From: Streptomyces bauhiniae
Lineage (GTDB): Bacteria; Actinomycetota; Actinomycetes; Streptomycetales; Streptomycetaceae
Direction: 5' to 3'
Assembly (NCBI RefSeq): GCF_004784475.1
Contig: NZ_SRRT01000001.1
Location: 868,001 to 932,000 of the forward strand
Length of the DNA stretch: 64,000 nt
Position 1 is the first letter of the stretch; each line of letters begins with the position of its first letter. Positions 25,891 to 37,006 of the stretch are shown piece after piece. The notes under the pieces were generated by a model. It had not been told where the DNA came from. It made no database searches and was given only the letters and a program-made list of their open reading frames with translations. A program made the translations under genes and the position numbers.

Positions 25891-27651
25891 TCAGACCGTG
25901 CCGCCGTCCCCGTGCCAGGTGCGCCACAGCGCCGCGTACGCGCCGTCCGCCGCCACCAGTTCGTCGTGCGTGCCCAGTTCGGTGACGAGGCCGTCCTCCA
26001 TCACCGCGACCCGGTCCGCGTCGTGCGCGGTGTGCAGCCGGTGCGCGATGGCGATCACCGTGCGGCCCGCGAGCACCGCCGCCAGACCCCGCTCGGTGTG
26101 CCGGGCGGTGGCCGGGTCGAGCAGGGCGGTCGCCTCGTCCAGGATCAGCGTGTGCGGGTCGGCCAGCACCACGCGGGCCAGCGCGAGTTGCTGCGCCTGC
26201 GAGCCGTCGGTCACTGTGCCGCCCTGGCCGAGCCCGGTGTCCAGCCCCTCGGGCAGCTCCCGCACCCAGCCGTCGGCGCCCACGGCCACCAGCGCCCGCC
26301 ACAACTCCTCGTCCGAGGCGCCGGGTTCGGCGATCAGCAGGTTGTCCCGCACCGAGCCGAGGAACACATGGTGCTCCTGGGTCACCAGCACCACCTGGCG
26401 GCGCAGCCGCGCGGGCGCCAGCTCCGCGACCGGGACCCCGCCCACCGTGACCGAGCCGGAGGCGGGCGCGTCGATGCCGGCCAGCAGTCTGCTCAGCGTG
26501 GTCTTGCCCGCGCCGGACGCGCCCACCACCGCGAGCCGCTCACCGGGCCGGACCGTCAGGTCCACCCCGCGCAGCACCTCACCGCCCCGCTCGTACGCGT
26601 ACCGCACCCCGCGCACCTCGATCCGGTCGTCCGCCGGGGTCCGCGCCGTGTCCACCGGGGCGCGCGGCGCTTCGGCGATACCCTCCACGCGGGCGAACGA
26701 GGCTCCGCTGGACTGGAGTTGCTCCAGCCGCATCAGCACCATGTCCAGCGGATCGGTGAACTGCCGCATGTACAGCGCCCCGGCCACCACGGCGCCGAGA
26801 CCGATCAGCCCGCGCCCGTGCAGCCAGCCCCCGACCAGCAGCACCCCGGCCACCGGGATCGTGTACGAGATCTCGACGGACGGGAAGAACACCGTCCGCA
26901 GGCCCAGCGTGCGGTAACGGCTGCGGCGGGACTGCTCCAGCGCCTCCCGGCTCGCCGCCGTACGCGCCTTCTCCAGTCGGAACGCCTCCACCGTGCGGGC
27001 GCCCGCCGCCGTGGCCGCCACGATCTCCGCGACCGCCGAGGTCGCCGCGCCCTCGGCCAGATAGGCGTCCCGCGCCCGCCGCAGGTACCAGCGCACCGCC
27101 AGCCACACCGGGGTCAGCCCGAGCAGCCCGAACAGGCCGAGCCACGGGCTGAGCACGAACACCGCGCCGAGCACGAACAGCGCCTGCACCGCGTACACCA
27201 GCAGCTCCGGGCCGATGTCGCGCAGCGTGGTGCCGACCGTCGCCACGTCCGCCGTGCCGCGTGCCGTCAGGTCGCCGGTGCCGGCCCGCTCGACCACCGA
27301 CGCGGGCAGCCCCAGCAGCCGTTCCACGAAGGTCTCGCGCACTCGGGCCAGCGTCCGCTCCCCGAACCGGTGCGCCACGTACCGCGCCCAGCGGGCCAGC
27401 ACCAACTGGGCCAGCGCGCACAGCAGAATCCACAGCGCGAGCCGGTCGACCGCGCCGGTCCCGCGTCCCGCGCGTACGTCGTCCACGATCCGGCCGACCA
27501 GCCAGGGGCCCACGATGCCCGCACCGGCCGCCAGCGCGTTCAGGGCCAGCGCGGCCGCGAAGGCCCGCCCGTCGGCGCGCACCAGCCGGGCGGCCGCCCG
27601 CCGTACCGTGCCCCGGTCCGCGACCGGCAGCGCTCCCGTGTCCGTCGTCAC
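25891..27651 (-). CDS. ABC exporter half-transporter with degenerate signature motif
   Basis: Type-IV ABC exporter, 586 aa: N-terminal membrane domain with six helices (about 20-310) and C-terminal ATPase. Walker A VVGASGAGKTTL and Walker B TLILDEATALLD are canonical and AHRLHTAHDAD carries the H-loop, but the LSGGQ signature is replaced by TDGSQAQQ. Its partner has the opposite defects, so the pair should form a heterodimer with one working ATP site. The GTG start overlaps the partner's stop (GTGA). The substrate is unknown; peptide or lipid-like export fits the family. Confidence 0.93.
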   Translation of the reverse strand: MTTDTGALPVADRGTVRRAAARLVRADGRAFAAALALNALAAGAGIVGPWLVGRIVDDVRAGRGTGAVDRLALWILLCALAQLVLARWARYVAHRFGERTLARVRETFVERLLGLPASVVERAGTGDLTARGTADVATVGTTLRDIGPELLVYAVQALFVLGAVFVLSPWLGLFGLLGLTPVWLAVRWYLRRARDAYLAEGAATSAVAEIVAATAAGARTVEAFRLEKARTAASREALEQSRRSRYRTLGLRTVFFPSVEISYTIPVAGVLLVGGWLHGRGLIGLGAVVAGALYMRQFTDPLDMVLMRLEQLQSSGASFARVEGIAEAPRAPVDTARTPADDRIEVRGVRYAYERGGEVLRGVDLTVRPGERLAVVGASGAGKTTLSRLLAGIDAPASGSVTVGGVPVAELAPARLRRQVVLVTQEHHVFLGSVRDNLLIAEPGASDEELWRALVAVGADGWVRELPEGLDTGLGQGGTVTDGSQAQQLALARVVLADPHTLILDEATALLDPATARHTERGLAAVLAGRTVIAIAHRLHTAHDADRVAVMEDGLVTELGTHDELVAADGAYAALWRTWHGDGGTV

Positions 27652-29360
27652 CGCGAGACCTCCCCGTCCGCCAAGTCCCTTGCCACCAGCGCCCGGTAGC
27701 CCTTCTCGCGGTCCAGCAGCAGCCGGTGCGGGCCGCTCGCGGCCACCTTGCCGTCGACCAGGAACAGCACCGTGTCCGCCACGTCCAGCAGCAGCGGCGA
27801 GGTCGACGTCACCACCGTCGTACGGCCCTCCCGCGCTTCCCTCAGCCGGTGCGCGACCGCCGACTCGGTGTGCGCGTCCAGCGCCGAGGTCGGCTCCACG
27901 GCGAGCAGCACCTCGGGGTCGGCCAGCAGCGCCCGTGCCAGCCGTACCCGCTGCCGCTGGCCCCCGGAGAGGCTGCGGCCCTGCCCGGACACCACCGTGT
28001 CCAGCCCCTCGGGCAGCCCCCGTACGACGTCCTCGGCGACCGCCGCCCGCACCGCCCGGCGCACCGCGGCCTCGTCCGCCGGGCGCCCGGCGGACACCGT
28101 CTCCAGCAGGGGCCCGGCGAACAGGTCGGCCTCGTTGTCCGCGACCAGCACCCGCGCGCGCACCTCGGCCAGCGGCACCGCGTCCAGGCGGACGTCACCC
28201 CACAGCGCCTCGGTCGGCCCGTACCGGCCGAGGCGGTCCACCACGGCGGTGGCGTCGGCGGAGCGGGCCGCGACCAGCGCGGTCAGCCGGCCCGGCGCCA
28301 CCCGGACACCGGACGCCGGGTCGTGCAGCTCGGCCGGGTGTTCGGGGGCGGTGAGCGTGCCGTCGTCCGGTTCCGGTGCCAGCCGGAGCAGGGCGACCAC
28401 GCGGCGGGCGGCCACCACGGCCCGGTTCAGGTCGTAGTTCATCTCCACGAAGAACGCGACCGGGCCGATCAGCACCGCCGCGTACCCGTACACCGACACC
28501 AGCTCGCCCACCGTGATCGCGCCCTCGGCGGCCAGTTGGGCCGCCAGCCAGGTCACCGCGGCCAGGAACAGCGTCGGCAGGCCGAGACCGAGCGCCTGCA
28601 CCCAGCTCGTCACCGCGCCCACCCGGTAACCCTGCTCCCGCAGCCGCCCGGAGTCCCTGGCGAAGGCGTCCGCGAACAGCGACTTGCCGCCGAGCCCGCC
28701 GAGCACCCTGAGGCCCCCCGCGAGGTCGCCGATGCGGGCCGTGAGGATGCCCTGGCGCTCCCGGTACTCGGTCTCGGTGCCCTGGAGGCGGCGGGTCAGC
28801 GGGCCGGTGAGCAGCGCGATGACCGGCACGCCCAGCAGCACCACGGCGGCCACCGAGCCGGAGATGGTGAGGAGCTGGGCGGCCACAGCCGAGTAGACGA
28901 CGACCGAGCCGACGCCCGGCCCCATCACGGTCAGCGCCTGCGCGAGGGTCTGCACATCGCCGACCCCGACGGTGACGACCTCACCGGCCCCCACCCGGCG
29001 CGGCAGCGCCGCACCCAGCCGGGCCGCGTGCTCCACCACCAGTTTCACCGTGCGGAAGTTGGCGTCCATCCGCACCCGCGTCATGGTGCGGTGCCGCATG
29101 ATGCTCAGCCACGCGCACCCCACCCCGGCCGCGAACATCGCGCCGGTCCAGGCGGCCAGCACCCCGAGCCGCCCCGGCACCAGCCCGTCGTCCACCGCCC
29201 GCGAGAGGAGGTACGGCTGGGCCGCCATCAGCACCAGCCACGCCGAGCCCAACACCGCGCCGGCCAGCGAGCGCCCCGGCTGGCGCAGCGCCAGCCACCA
29301 CAGGTAGCGCCAGCCGCCCCGCGTATCAGGTATGCCGGGATCTCCGTACGCGTCGATCAT
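27648..29360 (-). CDS. ABC exporter half-transporter with degenerate Walker A
   Basis: Membrane-ATPase fusion of 570 aa. The membrane domain (about 20-310) is typical. In the ATPase the P-loop position reads LVAARSADATAVV, lacking the GxxGxGKS/T lysine, and the Walker B region reads VLLAVEPTSALD, keeping a glutamate but lacking the preceding aspartate. The signature LSGGQRQRVRLARALL is intact. It therefore should donate the signature to the partner's good Walker A but not bind ATP normally itself. ATG at 29360 has GGGGGCAGG just upstream. Coupled by GTGA overlap to the downstream half-transporter. Confidence 0.92.
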   Translation of the reverse strand: MIDAYGDPGIPDTRGGWRYLWWLALRQPGRSLAGAVLGSAWLVLMAAQPYLLSRAVDDGLVPGRLGVLAAWTGAMFAAGVGCAWLSIMRHRTMTRVRMDANFRTVKLVVEHAARLGAALPRRVGAGEVVTVGVGDVQTLAQALTVMGPGVGSVVVYSAVAAQLLTISGSVAAVVLLGVPVIALLTGPLTRRLQGTETEYRERQGILTARIGDLAGGLRVLGGLGGKSLFADAFARDSGRLREQGYRVGAVTSWVQALGLGLPTLFLAAVTWLAAQLAAEGAITVGELVSVYGYAAVLIGPVAFFVEMNYDLNRAVVAARRVVALLRLAPEPDDGTLTAPEHPAELHDPASGVRVAPGRLTALVAARSADATAVVDRLGRYGPTEALWGDVRLDAVPLAEVRARVLVADNEADLFAGPLLETVSAGRPADEAAVRRAVRAAVAEDVVRGLPEGLDTVVSGQGRSLSGGQRQRVRLARALLADPEVLLAVEPTSALDAHTESAVAHRLREAREGRTTVVTSTSPLLLDVADTVLFLVDGKVAASGPHRLLLDREKGYRALVARDLADGEVSR

Positions 29361-29382
29361 CCTGCCCCCGTTCCACCGGCCG

Positions 29383-31248
29383 TCACTGAGCCAGACTGGT
29401 CCGCCACGCCTTGTGCAGCTCGGAGAACCTACCGGAACCGGCGATCAGTTGGTCCGGGCGGCCGTCCTCGACGATCCGGCCGTGCTCCATCACCAGTACC
29501 CGGTCGGCGATCTCCACCGTGGACAGCCGGTGCGCGATCACCACCGCGGTACGGCCGCGCAGCACGGTCGTCATCGCCCGCTGCACCGCCCGCTCACCGG
29601 GCACGTCCAGCGAGCTGGTCGCCTCGTCCAGGATCAGCACCGCCGGGTCCGCGAGCAACGCCCGCGCGAAGGCGACCAGTTGGCGCTGGCCCGCCGAGAT
29701 ACGGCCGCCGCGCTTGCGTACGTCGGTGTCGTAGCCGTCGGGCAGGGCGCTGATGAACTCGTGCGCGCCGATGGCCTTCGCCGCGTGCTCGATCTCCTCC
29801 CGCGTGGCCTCGGGGCGGCCGATGGCGATGTTGTCCGCGACCGTGCCGGAGAACAGGAACGCCTCCTGGGTCACCATCACCACCCCGCGCCGCAGTTCGG
29901 GCAGCGCCAGCTCGCGCAGGTCGACCCCGTCGAGCAGGACGGCGCCCTCGGTCGGGTCGTAGAACCGGGCCAGCAGCTTGGCCAGCGTCGACTTGCCCGC
30001 GCCGGTGGAGCCGACCACGGCGACCGTCTGCCCGGCCGGCAGCGTCAGGTCGAAGTGGGGCAGCACCTCGCCGCCGGTGCGGTAGGCGAACCGCACCCCG
30101 TCGAAGACGACCTCGCGGCCGGGGAAGTCGGTCTTCAGCGGCGGGAGTTCACGGGACTCGGCGGGCTCCGGCACGGACGGTACCTGGGCCAGCAGCCCGG
30201 CGATCTTCCCCAGCGAGGCGGCCGCCGACTGATAGGAGTTGAGGAACATCCCCAGCCGGTCGATCGGGTCGTACAGCCGCCGCAGGTAGAGCACCGCCGC
30301 CGCCAGCACACCGAGCGCCAGGGTGTCGGAGGCCACCCGGTAGGCGCCCCACAGCACGATCCCGGCCACCGCCGTGTTGGCGACCAGCCGGGAGCCGACC
30401 ACGTACTGCGCCATCTCCAGCAGCGAGTCCCCGTTGCTGCGCTCGTGGTGCCGGTTCAGGGTGGCGAACTCGGCGTCGTTGGCGGCCTCGCGGCGGAACG
30501 CGCGCACCGGGCGGATGCCGTTCATCGTCTCCACGAACTTCACGATCAGCGCCGCGATCGCCGTGGAGCGGGCGGCGAACACCTGGTGCGCACGCCGCTG
30601 ATAGCGCCGCACCAGCAGGTACAGCGGCACGAACGAGGCGACCGCGACCGCGCCGAGGCCCAGGTCGAGCCAGAGCAGCAGGGCGGAGATGTACACGAAG
30701 GACAGCACCACCGTGACCAGCTCCTGCAGCCCCTCGTCGAGGAGTTCGCGCAGCGCCTCCACGTCCGTGGTGGAGCGGGAGATCAGCCGGCCGGAGGTGT
30801 AGCGCTCGTGGAAGTCCACGCTGAGCGCCTGCGCGTGCCGGAAGATCCGGCCGCGCAGGTCCAGCAGCACGTCCTGGTTGACCCACGCGGACGCGCGGAT
30901 GAAGGCGTACTGCAGTCCGCCGGAGGCCAGCGCGCACAGCGCGTACCCCGCCGCCACCGCGAGCAGCGGCCCGTGGTCGTGCCGGCGCACGGCCGGTACG
31001 GCGGTGTCGATGGCGTACGCCACCAGCAGCGGGCCGGTCTGCGCCGCCGCCTGCTGGAGCAGCAGCAGGAGCACGGTGAGCGCGACACGGGCCCGGCGCG
31101 GGGCGAGCAGCGAGCGCAGCAGGGCGGCGGTGGCGCCGGGCGGGGTGGGCAGGACGTCCCGGTCGAAGGGGTCGCTCGAGGCCGGTGGGAGATGCGGTTC
31201 GGGCAGGTCGTCGTCCGTGGTGGGGGCAGCGGACGTCGTGGTGGTCAT
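29383..31248 (-). CDS. ABC exporter half-transporter (catalytic-type subunit)
   Basis: Exporter subunit of 621 aa with an acidic N-terminal tail, six membrane helices (about 55-350) and ATPase. Walker [13 protein letters not shown], Walker [14 protein letters not shown] with catalytic glutamate, D-loop and [10 protein letters not shown] are canonical; the signature is slightly divergent (ISAGQRQ). Together with the upstream-encoded subunit it forms a TmrAB/BmrCD-like heterodimer. The ATG overlaps the upstream stop (ATGA). It is separated from the next pair by only 22 nt, so all four half-transporters may be one transcript. Confidence 0.93.
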   Translation of the reverse strand: MTTTTSAAPTTDDDLPEPHLPPASSDPFDRDVLPTPPGATAALLRSLLAPRRARVALTVLLLLLQQAAAQTGPLLVAYAIDTAVPAVRRHDHGPLLAVAAGYALCALASGGLQYAFIRASAWVNQDVLLDLRGRIFRHAQALSVDFHERYTSGRLISRSTTDVEALRELLDEGLQELVTVVLSFVYISALLLWLDLGLGAVAVASFVPLYLLVRRYQRRAHQVFAARSTAIAALIVKFVETMNGIRPVRAFRREAANDAEFATLNRHHERSNGDSLLEMAQYVVGSRLVANTAVAGIVLWGAYRVASDTLALGVLAAAVLYLRRLYDPIDRLGMFLNSYQSAAASLGKIAGLLAQVPSVPEPAESRELPPLKTDFPGREVVFDGVRFAYRTGGEVLPHFDLTLPAGQTVAVVGSTGAGKSTLAKLLARFYDPTEGAVLLDGVDLRELALPELRRGVVMVTQEAFLFSGTVADNIAIGRPEATREEIEHAAKAIGAHEFISALPDGYDTDVRKRGGRISAGQRQLVAFARALLADPAVLILDEATSSLDVPGERAVQRAMTTVLRGRTAVVIAHRLSTVEIADRVLVMEHGRIVEDGRPDQLIAGSGRFSELHKAWRTSLAQ

Positions 31249-33047
31249 CGGGAGTCCTCGGGTTCCTCGGGAGCCTCGCGCGGGCCGCCGGACATCAGGT
31301 GGGCGTACTCGGCGTTGGTGCGCAGCAGTTCGTGATGGGTGCCCACGGCGGTGATCCGGCCGTCGGATAGCAGGGCGACCCGGTCGGCCAGCAGCACGGT
31401 GGAGGGACGGTGGGCCACGATCAGCGCGGTGGTGTCGGCCAGCACCCGGCGCAGCGCCGCCTCCACGGCCGCCTCGGTGTGCACGTCGAGCGCGGACAGC
31501 GGGTCGTCCAGCACCAGGAACTCCGGCCGCCCGGCCACCGCGCGGGCCAGCGCGAGCCGCTGCCGCTGGCCGCCGGAGAGGCTGAGCCCCTGTTCGCCGA
31601 CGCGGGTGTCCGGGCCCTCGGGCAGGGCGTGCGCGAAGTCCGCGTGCGCCACGGCGAGCGCCCGGTCCAGCTCCTCGGCGCCCGCGTCCTCACCGGCGCC
31701 CATGAGGACGTTCTCCGCCACGCTGGTGGAGAACAGGGTGGGCTCCTCGAAGGCGACGGCGACCCGGGCGCGCAGTTCCTCGCGGGGGAGGGCGGTGATG
31801 TCGACGCCGTTGAGGGTGATGCGGCCCGAGGTGGCGTCGTGCAGGCGGGGGACCAGCGAGGTCAGGGTGGTCTTGCCGCTGCCGGTCGCGCCGACCAGCG
31901 CCATCGACTCGCCGGGGCGGATGTGCAGGTCGACCCCGTCCAGCACCGGGCGGGCGCCGGGGGCCGCGTCGGCGTGGCGGAAACCCACGCCCTCGAAGCG
32001 GAGGCCGCGCTCGCCGGGCTCGGGGGTGGTCGCGTCCTTGGTGTCGGCATGGCCCTCCGGATGCTCGTCCAGCACCTCGAAGTACCGTTCCGTGGCCGTC
32101 GCCGCCTCCTGGCACATCGCCAGCAGGAAGCCGATGGACTCCACCGGCCAGCGCAGCGCCAGCGCGGTGCTGAGGAACGCGACCAGCGTGCCCGCTGACA
32201 GCGAGCCGTCCGCCACCCGCAGCACGCCCAGCACCAGCGCGGCCCCGATCGCCACCTCCGGCAGCGCCACGATGACCGCCCAGATGACCGCCAGCAGCCG
32301 CGCCTTGCCGACCTCGGTGTCCCGCAGCATCAGCGCCGTACGGCGGAACGCGCGGGCCTGGCTGCGGTGTTGGCCGAAGCCCTTGACGACCCGGATGCCG
32401 AGCACGCTCTCCTCGACCAGCGTGGTCAGATCGCCGACCTGGTCCTGCGCCCGCCGGGCCGCGTGCGCGTACCGCTGCTCCACGACCACGCAGACCCACA
32501 GCAGCGGCACGGCGGGCCCGAGCACCACCAGGCCGAGCACCCAGTCCTGCACCAGCATGATCCCGAGCCCCACGACGATCGTCACGCCGTTGACCAGCAG
32601 GAACGTCAGCGGGAAGGCGAGGAACATCCGCACCAGCATCAGATCGCCGGTGCCCCTGGAGAGCAACTGGCCCGAGGGCCAGCGGTCGTGGAAGGCCACC
32701 GGGAGCCGCTGGAGCCGCCGGTAGAGGTCGGCGCGCATGCCCGCCTCCACGCCCGCCAGCGGACGGGCCACCAGCCAGCGCCTTATGCCGAACAGCAGCG
32801 CCTCCGCCACCCCGATCAGCAGCAGGTACAGCGCGCCCAGCCACACCCCGGCGGGGTCGCGCGCGGCCACCGGGCCGTCGACCATCCACTTCAGGACGAG
32901 CGGGATCACCAGACCGAGACAGGAGGCGACGACCGCGACGGCGGCGGCCGTGAACCAGCGTGCGCGCACCGGGCGTACGTAGGGCCACAGCCGGAGCAGG
33001 GTACGGGCGGCGGAGCGGCGCCGGGCGGGGGGAGAGTTGGTGGACAC
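31245..33047 (-). CDS. ABC exporter half-transporter with Asp at the catalytic Glu position
   Basis: First gene of the exporter run, about 600 aa. Membrane domain (about 25-310) begins LLRLWPYVRPVRARWFTAAAVAVVASCLGLVIPLVLKWMVDG. ATPase: Walker A LVGATGSGKTTL, signature LSLSGGQRQR, Walker B FLVLDDPLSALD, where aspartate replaces the catalytic glutamate, and IVAHRPSTV. Such D-for-E subunits are typical non-catalytic halves of heterodimeric exporters. I chose the GTG at 33047 (VSTNSPPARRR) because the N-terminal extension from 33119 has no family match; the ribosome site is weak either way. Confidence 0.92.
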   Translation of the reverse strand: MSTNSPPARRRSAARTLLRLWPYVRPVRARWFTAAAVAVVASCLGLVIPLVLKWMVDGPVAARDPAGVWLGALYLLLIGVAEALLFGIRRWLVARPLAGVEAGMRADLYRRLQRLPVAFHDRWPSGQLLSRGTGDLMLVRMFLAFPLTFLLVNGVTIVVGLGIMLVQDWVLGLVVLGPAVPLLWVCVVVEQRYAHAARRAQDQVGDLTTLVEESVLGIRVVKGFGQHRSQARAFRRTALMLRDTEVGKARLLAVIWAVIVALPEVAIGAALVLGVLRVADGSLSAGTLVAFLSTALALRWPVESIGFLLAMCQEAATATERYFEVLDEHPEGHADTKDATTPEPGERGLRFEGVGFRHADAAPGARPVLDGVDLHIRPGESMALVGATGSGKTTLTSLVPRLHDATSGRITLNGVDITALPREELRARVAVAFEEPTLFSTSVAENVLMGAGEDAGAEELDRALAVAHADFAHALPEGPDTRVGEQGLSLSGGQRQRLALARAVAGRPEFLVLDDPLSALDVHTEAAVEAALRRVLADTTALIVAHRPSTVLLADRVALLSDGRITAVGTHHELLRTNAEYAHLMSGGPREAPEEPEDSR

Positions 33048-33123
33048 CGGGGTCAGCGTACGGACCGGCCCCCGTCCCGCCCACCGAGTTTTCCGGCCCC
33101 TGTGCACCCCCCTCCGCACCCTT

Positions 33124-35370
<2,247 letters not shown>

Positions 35371-35608
35371 CAGTCGGCCCCTCTTTCAGTGGCTCGGCCT
35401 TCCGGGGCACGACCGCCCGCGCCGAACGGCCGACCGCACCCGCGGGCCCGCCAGGGCCCCGGGCACGCTCGGCCGGCCGGTACGGCAGCGCCCCGACGGC
35501 TCCGGCGCGGGCGCGGCGGCTCCCCTTCGCGTCGTCCTTCCCTCTGTTCTGCCCATCCGCGGGGTCGCACTCACGTTTCCCCGGAGCGTGCCGCGTCGTT
35601 GTGTCGGC

Positions 35609-36841
35609 GTGAGGCACCTACAAGGACGCGCGCGGCGCGCGCTGGCCGCACTGGCCACGGCACTTTCATGGGCGGTACTGCTGGCCGGGGCCGCCGGCTG
35701 CACCGCGGACGGCTCAGGACCCCTGGGCATCGGCGGCCCGCCGAACAGACCCCGGACCGTCGAGGACGCCATCCGGGTGACCCCGGACGACGGCGGCAAG
35801 GGCGTGCGCCCCGGCGAGCGGCTGCGGGTGAAGGTGCCCGACGGGCGGCTGGAGAAGGTCACGGTGACCCGCTCCCAGGACGCCCAGGACACCACCGTCG
35901 CCGGGCACATCGCGGGGGACGGCCGCTCCTGGAAACCGGACGACGACAAGCTGGCCCTCGCCGCCCGCTACACCGTGGACGCGGTCGCCGTGGACGGCGA
36001 CGGCCGCCGCTCGGCCCGGCACACCACCTTCACCACCTACGTCCCCGACCAGCGGTTCATCGGCTACGTCACCCCGGAGAACCGCTCCACGGTCGGCACC
36101 GGAATGATCGTCTCCCTCGCCTTCAACCGGGACATCACCGACCGGGCGGCCGTGGAGAAGGCCGTACGCGTCACCGCGAAGCCGGCCGTCGACATCCGCG
36201 CCCACTGGTTCGGCAAGAACCGGCTGGACTTCCGCCCCGAGCGCTACTGGAAGCCCGGCACCGAGGTCACCGTCGACCTCGCCCTGCGCGACGTGGAGGG
36301 GGCGCCCGGCGTCTACGGGCTGCAGCGCAAGACCATCGCCTTCACCGTCGGCCGCAGCCAGGTCTCCCTGGTCGACGCGGCCGCGCACACCATGGAGGTG
36401 CGCCGGGACGGGGAACTCCTGGCCACCGTGCCGATCACCGCGGGCGCCCCCAAGACGCCCACGTACAACGGCAAGATGGTGGTGATGGACATGCTGGAGG
36501 TGACCCGCATGAACAGCCAGACGGTCGGCTTCGGCGGGGAGTACGACATCCCGGACGTGCCGCACGCCATGAAGCTCACCGACTCCGGCACCTTCCTGCA
36601 CGGCAACTACTGGTCGCCCGAGTCGCCGGGCGAGGTCAACGTCAGCCACGGATGCGTGGGGCTGCGGGACGTCAAGGGTGGCGGCGCGGACACCCCGGCG
36701 GGCTGGTTCTTCGACCGCAGCCTGGTCGGGGACGTCATCGAGGTCGTGCACAGCAAGGACAAGACGGTCTCCCCGGACAACGGCCTCAGCGGGTGGAACA
36801 TGGCATGGAAGCAGTGGAAGGCGGGCAGCGTGCTCCGGTGA
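35609..36841 (+). CDS. Lipoprotein L,D-transpeptidase (YkuD) with Ig-like domains
   Basis: Cell-wall crosslinking enzyme of about 410 aa forming 3-3 peptidoglycan links or anchoring proteins. Signal peptide with lipobox AGAAGC (lipidated C31); two Ig-like beta domains (about 60-250; TPENRSTVGTGMIVSLAFNRDITD and HWFGKNRLDFRPERYWKPGT); YkuD domain (about 265-390) with HGNYW...SHGCVGLRD, catalytic C349. The GTG at 35609 is the only sensible start before the signal peptide although its ribosome site is weak; the open frame extends far upstream as non-coding. Paralogous to the next gene. Confidence 0.93.
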   Translation: MRHLQGRARRALAALATALSWAVLLAGAAGCTADGSGPLGIGGPPNRPRTVEDAIRVTPDDGGKGVRPGERLRVKVPDGRLEKVTVTRSQDAQDTTVAGHIAGDGRSWKPDDDKLALAARYTVDAVAVDGDGRRSARHTTFTTYVPDQRFIGYVTPENRSTVGTGMIVSLAFNRDITDRAAVEKAVRVTAKPAVDIRAHWFGKNRLDFRPERYWKPGTEVTVDLALRDVEGAPGVYGLQRKTIAFTVGRSQVSLVDAAAHTMEVRRDGELLATVPITAGAPKTPTYNGKMVVMDMLEVTRMNSQTVGFGGEYDIPDVPHAMKLTDSGTFLHGNYWSPESPGEVNVSHGCVGLRDVKGGGADTPAGWFFDRSLVGDVIEVVHSKDKTVSPDNGLSGWNMAWKQWKAGSVLR

Positions 36842-36857
36842 CCCGGTGAGCTGCGAA

Positions 36858-36927
36858 GTTCCGGGTCTCGGTGACTGGTTGAAGTTGCGACTGAACGGTG
36901 ACATTCGACGGACACCGAGCCCGGAAC
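36858..36927. repeat. Long-range inverted repeat between the two L,D-transpeptidase genes
   Basis: Arms at 36858-36873 and 36913-36927 pair over 15 bp with a single bulge, enclosing about 39 nt. Located 17 nt after the first transpeptidase stop, it may terminate the upstream transcript or be part of the second gene's control region. Confidence 0.55.
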
Positions 36928-36972
36928 CCGGCGGCTAGCATTCCCGGATGAGCGCGGGGCGCGCCGGGGTGT

Positions 36973-36990
36973 GGACCTGTGACCAGGTCC
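36973..36990 (+). promoter_or_regulatory. Leader hairpin directly before the ribosome site of the second L,D-transpeptidase
   Basis: GGACCTG-TGAC-CAGGTCC, a perfect 7-bp stem with a tetraloop, abuts the GGGAGGGGAG ribosome site at 36991-37000. It may be an operator or an mRNA element affecting translation of the TTG-started gene. Confidence 0.6.
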
Positions 36991-37006
36991 GGGAGGGGAG
37001 AACGAC

